64,000 bases of DNA from Desulfofundulus kuznetsovii DSM 6115. Its GTDB lineage: Bacteria; Bacillota; Desulfotomaculia; Desulfotomaculales; Desulfovirgulaceae. Made by a program: the position numbers and the translations under genes. Where the stretch lies: contig NC_015573.1 of the NCBI RefSeq assembly GCF_000214705.1, positions 3,045,001 to 3,109,000 of the forward strand. The letters are read 5' to 3'. Below the pieces are notes generated by a model that saw nothing but the letters and a program-made list of their open reading frames with translations, searched no databases and was not told the origin of the DNA. Below, piece after piece: positions 60,301 to 64,000 of the stretch. Each line of letters opens with the position of its first letter. Positions within the stretch are counted from its first letter, which is position 1.

Positions 60301-60925
60301 GGCCAGTGATAGGGTCAACAGGAGGCTCCCCGTTCCTGTTCAATACCTCCGGTTCATCGTGGAAGATGGTAACGTATTCACGAAAATCCGGTAAGAAGGG
60401 GTTGTGAACATCGACCACCGTGCCGCTCCTGGCCTCCTCGCCCGTTTCAGGGTCGGTCCAGGTTGACCCGGGAGCTTCTATGACGAGCGCGCCGAACAGG
60501 CCGTGTAAATTGCTTCCCCGTTCGCCGGCCAGGGGGTTTCCGAGGTCACTGAAATGGAACGCCCCTTTTTGATCAGCTACGAAGGTGTAAACGATCTTCT
60601 CTCCGGGTGCTACCGTTGTATTGGGGTTTTCGCCGGCAAAGGAGCCGTCGGAGGTACGGACATCCATGTGCAGGCCCTTGACATTCAGTGAGGCAGGAAA
60701 GTCCAGGGCATTTTCAAACACGATTTCTACGGTATCTCCGACGTTAGCCCGGATGACCAGTGGACGAACGAGGTCTACGGGCGTAAAAGGATTTGCCTTT
60801 ACAAGCTCCTCGACCTTCTGGCGGTCCTCTTTCAAAACGTACATCCGGCCATTCGGGTCGTGATCTCCGAATGTATTATAGACGATGCGAATCGGTATGG
60901 CTACTACCTCATATCTCCTGAGCAC
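57314..60925 (-). CDS. Giant three-repeat multicopper oxidase, MnxG-like architecture
   Basis: 1,203 residues, GTG start. Three tandem units of about 400 residues each begin alike (MLRRYEVVAIPIRIVYNTFG, EYNIVAIQKDLVYN near 460, KHFDIVALGTKINYN near 855) and each holds two cupredoxin-like domains, joined by proline-rich linkers. Copper ligands: His280, His283, His285 and His287 in HIFHLHVHQW; His333-Cys334-His335, His339 and Met344 in HCHLYPHFSEGM; His527 and His529 in GMHVHF; His573 and His575 in FFHDHL. A full mononuclear plus trinuclear set is thus present once, in motif order 3-4-1-2. The third unit has lost most ligands. No signal peptide. Size and six domains recall Bacillus MnxG, a Mn(II) oxidase; the substrate is not proven. 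Confidence 0.87.
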   Translation of the reverse strand: MLRRYEVVAIPIRIVYNTFGDHDPNGRMYVLKEDRQKVEELVKANPFTPVDLVRPLVIRANVGDTVEIVFENALDFPASLNVKGLHMDVRTSDGSFAGENPNTTVAPGEKIVYTFVADQKGAFHFSDLGNPLAGERGSNLHGLFGALVIEAPGSTWTDPETGEEARSGTVVDVHNPFLPDFREYVTIFHDEPEVLNRNGEPPVDPITGQPGATHAINYRSEPMRNRLALILSGQVCPGCVGEEVHHDSWAFGDPATPVLRAYRGDPVRFHVVHGGVKETHIFHLHVHQWLFDPDNVDSELNDSRDLAPQSTFTFDVLYGAGSLHRCYGDAIFHCHLYPHFSEGMWGIFRTHDVLEDGSRVYPSGQPVRRLLPLPDRPAPPPPTPERPGFPFFIPGTYGKRAPLPPLGTDRGFGPTDLERAAFDPNPVPGAPFTNPCPPGVPVREYNIVAIQKDLVYNKAGWHDPEGRLFVLAEDEEDILAGRKKPEPLFIRANAGECIDLTFTNKLPVTLGPSAFQVLTKTPFCGMHVHFVKFDPLASDGSNVGWNYFTGIERNKTIRYRWFADTELKTAFFHDHLFALQNQHHGLFAALIVEPPGSKFRKQNTGEPIEAGSQAIIENPFIPDFREFCLAVHDFAPLVTAGGKPLNPPPVPGTFNDQGVMAFNYTNEPFQIRGGDPAYVFSSFVHGDPATPLLGAYIGDPVRIRLIQGAHEESHAFNLHRQKWLFESRDLESPLTQAKHIGISEAFNFEFAVEGEGPGDFDMLYFSGGIDDLWLGVWGIMRAFGQRVPELLPLPDRPEPPVRTIPRPQPTGAPPPKAVDPGNPCPPGTPIKHFDIVALGTKINYNAHGDHDPFGLIFARAEEVDEILSGAKNPEPLILRANAGDCVEVTLTNRLPETLPDHQHPAVPVEAPWPYSNRVSMHAQLVKYDVLGSDGATIGFNPDQTIGPGESITYRWFVESPGLEISLTDYADIRNHRHHGLFGALITEPRGSSYRHPRTGAGQMHGAQLDILNPFLPAVREMVLIMHDGVFLLNAGGKVIPEAFVIVPIPGDLDPEDQGMKAFNYRSEPFENRLKVIPQVHKVFSSLFHGDPATPLFEAIIGDPVTIRLLMPSDKPRAHSFVLHGHNYRQQPGDLFSQVIAVRGAITVGEGFSAKIEGAISPLGTPGDFMYRSGIVRWDLELGMWGLLRVEDGNKTTLLVLPGR

Positions 60926-61003
60926 CTTTCATCACTCTCCGTACTGAAAAACAGGATCATACTGCGGACACCTCATATCTCCTTAGCGGTTTTCATCACC
61001 TTG

Positions 61004-61708
61004 TTAAACCAGGGGGAACTGCGTTTGACGTTCAAAGGGCAGGAATATTGCTATCTGTTGTCTAGGGACGAAAAGCGGAAGCGGGAAGATAAAATCTGGA
61101 GCATTGCTAAAGCGGATGTTGACATCTTTAAGAAATACGAAGTCTAGCCCTATTTTCTCGAGCCTGGCTACGATAATCGGCCGGAACACCTGGCCCAAGA
61201 TCGATAATTGCCTGGGACGCAGGACAAAAAGAATGTCCCGCCCTATATGCCTTCTCTCGATATCAGTTATTTTACTCTCTGCCTCATTCAGGGCTTCCTT
61301 CATTTCCCCGTCTGCATCATATAACATTCCTTTCATTTCCCAGACTGCCTCATCCAGTATTTCCTTTATCTCCCCGACTGCCTTGTTCAAAACTCCCTTT
61401 ACTTCTTCCACTGCCTTATTCAGGTCCGAATCATGTTTGTTTTCTTTAATGTGGATATCACCCCCGGACTCCAGTACAGGGATGGGGAATTCCTTATTTT
61501 CTATGAAAAACGCCGCAAGATTGGCCAGGCTTATGTGGAATATGCGACCGACGAGTTGAACCGGTATACCTTCTTGTGCTTCGACGATCACAATATCCGC
61601 CTCTTTACCGATCAGTTTGCCCGTCATAAAAAAGGGAAACGATTCCATTATTACAACGATTCTTGATCCAATGCCTTTTTCAAACAAAAAATCAAGGGAA
61701 GGGAACAT
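61004..61708 (-). CDS. Unknown protein with five 11-residue repeats, upstream of the multicopper oxidase
   Basis: 234 residues, ATG behind AAGGAGTGAG. Two similar beta-rich segments (about 15-80, with FFMTGKLIGKEADIVIVEAQ; and about 160-230, with RPIIVARLEKIGLDFVFLKD) flank five perfect 11-residue repeats: LNKAVEEVKGV, LNKAVGEIKEI, LDEAVWEMKGM, LYDADGEMKEA, LNEAESKITDI. Hendecad periodicity predicts a long amphipathic helix or coiled coil. It ends 78 bp before the oxidase on the same strand, so the pair is likely an operon. The flanking segments faintly resemble small spore-coat-type DUF2642 domains, but I do not claim that family. Confidence 0.75.
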   Translation of the reverse strand: MFPSLDFLFEKGIGSRIVVIMESFPFFMTGKLIGKEADIVIVEAQEGIPVQLVGRIFHISLANLAAFFIENKEFPIPVLESGGDIHIKENKHDSDLNKAVEEVKGVLNKAVGEIKEILDEAVWEMKGMLYDADGEMKEALNEAESKITDIERRHIGRDILFVLRPRQLSILGQVFRPIIVARLEKIGLDFVFLKDVNIRFSNAPDFIFPLPLFVPRQQIAIFLPFERQTQFPLV

Positions 61709-61851
61709 GCTTACTCACTCCTTTTTAAATGAAGTTAATAAATAATTTATGAGGCGAAGTTGCAAAAAGTACCAATAGCCGGCTAGCAGGCTCGTGCTGC
61801 CTCGCCTGCAGTGGACTTTCACCACCAAGTTAACGCCCATGCCCGGCGCAC

Positions 61852-61884
61852 AAAAAATCGCCTTGCCACACGACAAGGCGATTT
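61852..61884 (-). terminator. Intrinsic terminator after hrb
   Basis: Minus-strand stem AAATCGCCTTG/CAAGGCGATTT (perfect, 11 bp) with an eight-base loop and a following TTT run, about 50 bases past the hrb stop. It separates hrb from the oxidase operon. Confidence 0.9.
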
Positions 61885-61936
61885 GTGAAACGTTTATGGA
61901 ACGAGCTTTGGCTATAATTTATTTTAGAGGAAAAAG

Positions 61937-62632
61937 TCACCTTTCCTTCTCAAACTCCCCTTTGCCCACTCCGCAAACAGGACATGTCCAGTCGTCGGGA
62001 AGTTTTTCAAAGGGCGTTCCCGGAGGTACACCGTTTTCCGGATCGCCTACTTCCGGATCGTAAACGTAGCCGCAGACAGAACATACGTATTTATCCATTT
62101 TTACAGTCACCTCTGCTTGTTTTTGAATAAAGGTGGGAGCGGTTTTAGGAATACTCCCCCTTTTTACCTGGTGATAGTAAGCATAGGTCATGGGAGTACC
62201 TTCTTTTAACACTTTTGCATCGGTGAGTTCGCCAATAAAAATGGTGTGCGTTCCGGCATCTACTTCTTGAATTACTTTAGCCTCCAGGTAGGCGAGAACA
62301 TGTTCGGCGGGGTAGGGTAACCCATTTTGACTGAGTTCATACTTCAGGCCATCGAACTTATCCACTTCCCTGCCGCTTTTAAAGCCAAAGCGCCCGATTA
62401 AGGAAAGAGGAGCCTCCTGGGCTAATACGGAAACCGCAAAAACCCTGCTTTCCTTGATAAACTCGTGGGTCAGGTTTTGCTTGTTGATGCTCACGGCAAT
62501 TGTCGGTGGCTCATTTGAAATTTGAAACACCGTATTGGCAATCTGGCCGTTAAAACGGTCACCTTTTTTAGAGGTGATAACATAAAGACCGTAACTGATC
62601 TTGTGCAGGGCTTTGGAGTCCAAAAAGACCAT
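61937..62632 (-). CDS. hrb: High-molecular-weight rubredoxin (flavin reductase-rubredoxin fusion)
   Basis: 231 residues. The amino-terminal flavin-reductase-like FMN domain ([40 protein letters not shown]) is fused to a carboxy-terminal rubredoxin with [20 protein letters not shown] and [11 protein letters not shown], the two iron-binding CxxC knuckles. This is the Hrb architecture known from Moorella, where it passes electrons from NADH-dependent steps to the flavodiiron protein FprA. The TTG at 62623 ([11 protein letters not shown]) is an alternative start with better spacing from AGAGGGGG. It follows fprA. Confidence 0.92.
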   Translation of the reverse strand: MVFLDSKALHKISYGLYVITSKKGDRFNGQIANTVFQISNEPPTIAVSINKQNLTHEFIKESRVFAVSVLAQEAPLSLIGRFGFKSGREVDKFDGLKYELSQNGLPYPAEHVLAYLEAKVIQEVDAGTHTIFIGELTDAKVLKEGTPMTYAYYHQVKRGSIPKTAPTFIQKQAEVTVKMDKYVCSVCGYVYDPEVGDPENGVPPGTPFEKLPDDWTCPVCGVGKGEFEKER

Positions 62633-62867
62633 CCCCCTCTGGCATTTAAAAATTTACCTTATTGCCGTCTCTTCCAGGGCGTTCCATAACATAACGACCG
62701 CCCGCACCCGTTGCTGGTTAAAATAGCTTTCCCCCAGGCACTCACTCTTCAAACGCAGGCCCCTTGTGGCGGGTGCCCTTTACCGGGGGTTTACACTCCA
62801 GCTACAGCATCCCCCCACATCAACTAACTTTTCCCGGTCCTGCGGCATGTTCAAGTTTGCACTCCAG
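62633..62867. other. Gap between fprA and hrb
   Basis: 235 bases with no supported gene. It includes GTTCCATAACATAACGA (62,681-62,697), which also occurs at 36,681-36,697, and an imperfect direct repeat ACACTCCAGCTACAGCAT / GCACTCCAGCTACAACAC, the second copy overlapping the fprA stop codon. No clear promoter or terminator was identified. Confidence 0.4.
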
Positions 62868-64000
62868 CTACAACACCTCCCCCAGCTTACGTCCCATTTC
62901 CCGCACCGCTTCCAATTCGTCCTCACCGGGGATATACTGAAGGTTGACGACATCCAGCGGCACTTCCCAGCCCATCGATTGCATAAACGCCTTTACTTCT
63001 TTCGCACCCTGACCACCCCAGCCGTAAGAACCAAAGGCAAACCCGATCCGGTTTTTCGGCCTCAGTCCTTTAAGGTAGGTGAGAAAAGCACTCACGCTGG
63101 GCAGCATGCCGTTGTTTAAGGTGGGCGTGCCAATTAAAACGGCTTTTGATACAAGCACGTCGGGCATAATCTCCGAGATGTGGCTGGTCTGCAGGAACCT
63201 GACCGTAACGGGAATACCGGCATCCTCCAGGCCGTCCTGCAGGGCCAGAGCAATTTTCTTCGTAGAACCCCACATGGTATCGTATACTATAAGCGCTTTT
63301 TTCCCGGTTTCGTGATTGGCCCACCGGCGGTAAACCTGCAAAATCCGGGGCAGGAAGGAGCGCCAGATCACCCCGTGGCTGGGGGCAATCACGTCAATGG
63401 GCAGCTGGGAAACAACCTCCAGGGCCTTGTTTACCTGGTCGCCGTAGGGCAAAACTATATTGGCGTAGTACTTTGCCGCTTCCTCGTGAACCACATCCCA
63501 TCCCAGCTCATCATCAAAACGTTCAATGCTGGCAATGTGCTGTCCAAAGGCATCGTTGGGCAAAAGCAGTTTCTCTTCAGGGATATAGGTGACCATTGAG
63601 TCGGGCCAGTGCACCATGGGAGTGTGCACAAACTTTAAAGTGCGGGAGCCGATGTTGAGTTCGTCACCGGAATTAACAACCACAAAGTCCCAATTCCTTT
63701 TGTAATGCCGCTCCAAACCCTTTTTCCCCTGGGGCGAAGTTACGATTTTGGCACCCGGGGCGAGATCCATTATTTTGGGAACGCTACCAGAATGATCCAT
63801 TTCTACATGATTGACCACCAGGTAGTCGATTTTGGCCGGATCAACAACTTTTTTGATCCTGCTCAACATTTCATCAAACAGGTAGTGTTTGACCGTATCC
63901 ACCAGCACAATTTTTTCATCCACAATCAGGTAGGCATTGTAGGTGGTTCCCCGCGGAGTGAGATAGCCATGAAAGTAACGCAGGTCCCAATCGATGCCGC
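62868..64000 (-). CDS. fprA: A-type flavodiiron protein FprA (5' end beyond window)
   Basis: The frame is open to the right edge, where it reads GIDWDLRYFHGYLTPRGTTY, so the start is outside the window. FprA reduces oxygen to water and/or NO to N2O. The metallo-beta-lactamase-like diiron domain shows NHVEMDHSGSVP (HxExDH) and further ligands in MVHWPDSM and APSHGVIW. The flavodoxin domain (LIVYDTMWGSTKKIA, GFAFGSYGWGGQGAKEV) binds FMN at the carboxy end. With Hrb downstream it forms a detoxification pathway typical of strict anaerobes. Confidence 0.95.
   Translation of the reverse strand, partial: GIDWDLRYFHGYLTPRGTTYNAYLIVDEKIVLVDTVKHYLFDEMLSRIKKVVDPAKIDYLVVNHVEMDHSGSVPKIMDLAPGAKIVTSPQGKKGLERHYKRNWDFVVVNSGDELNIGSRTLKFVHTPMVHWPDSMVTYIPEEKLLLPNDAFGQHIASIERFDDELGWDVVHEEAAKYYANIVLPYGDQVNKALEVVSQLPIDVIAPSHGVIWRSFLPRILQVYRRWANHETGKKALIVYDTMWGSTKKIALALQDGLEDAGIPVTVRFLQTSHISEIMPDVLVSKAVLIGTPTLNNGMLPSVSAFLTYLKGLRPKNRIGFAFGSYGWGGQGAKEVKAFMQSMGWEVPLDVVNLQYIPGEDELEAVREMGRKLGEVL

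Noticed and set aside
60860-61666. Plus-strand open frames opposite the oxidase start and repeat protein
   Set aside because: They lack ribosome-binding sites and known motifs; the minus-strand genes have both good starts and clear repeats or domains.

Overview
The window looks like a chromosomal segment of a moderately GC-rich, spore-forming, anaerobic Firmicute, most like the Desulfotomaculum/Desulfofundulus/Pelotomaculum group of Clostridia. This is inferred from the classic Gram-positive ribosomal gene order, zinc-binding forms of S4, S14, L33 and L36, L7Ae-like and L14e-like RNA-binding proteins inside the ribosomal operons, a PdaA-type spore-cortex deacetylase, a tungsten-type aldehyde oxidoreductase, and a flavodiiron/rubredoxin pair. 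No 16S rRNA is present to confirm it.

Bases 1-34,270 are almost entirely one minus-strand array of translation and transcription genes. In transcription order it runs rpmG-secE-nusG-rplKA-[L10 leader]-rplJL-[promoter and attenuator-like leader]-rpoB-rpoC-L7Ae-rpsL-rpsG-fusA-tuf, then the S10/spc/alpha clusters (rpsJ to rplQ), and finally the energy-coupling-factor genes ecfA1-ecfA2-ecfT, the last cut by the left edge. adk is missing from its usual place between secY and map. A second, nearly identical tuf lies upstream at 33,064-34,266.

Bases 34,434-35,139 hold five minus-strand tRNA genes (Met, Thr-GGT, fMet, Tyr, Thr-TGT) with two promoters and a terminator. Intergenic GAAGT-type inverted repeats interrupt them. 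A 260-bp miniature inverted-repeat element with a 9-bp target duplication follows.

Bases 35,700-42,000 are accessory and envelope-related: PdaA, a secreted rhodanese with a copper-amine-oxidase-like stalk, a lipoprotein, an amidase gene broken by a one-base frameshift, and a secreted class A beta-lactamase-fold hydrolase.

Bases 42,000-49,000 encode a 2-hydroxyacid dehydrogenase and a coherent alcohol/aldehyde oxidation unit: iron-containing alcohol dehydrogenase, aldehyde:ferredoxin oxidoreductase and a metallo-beta-lactamase-fold hydrolase. A textbook -24/-12 promoter precedes it, and just upstream lies a sigma-54 activator gene with a PAS domain.

Bases 49,000-57,000 hold two MFS exporters, a divergent ATP-type PEP carboxykinase, a ferredoxin, a DUF763 protein, a TtcA-like tRNA thiolase, a His-rich zinc-ribbon protein and a second miniature element (395 bp, 8-bp target duplication).

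Bases 57,300-64,000 contain the most unusual locus. A 1,203-residue, three-repeat multicopper oxidase has its copper-ligand motifs in circularly permuted order (3-4-1-2), and it follows a gene for a protein with five perfect 11-residue repeats. Next comes an oxygen/NO defence pair, the high-molecular-weight rubredoxin Hrb and the flavodiiron protein FprA, the latter cut by the right edge.
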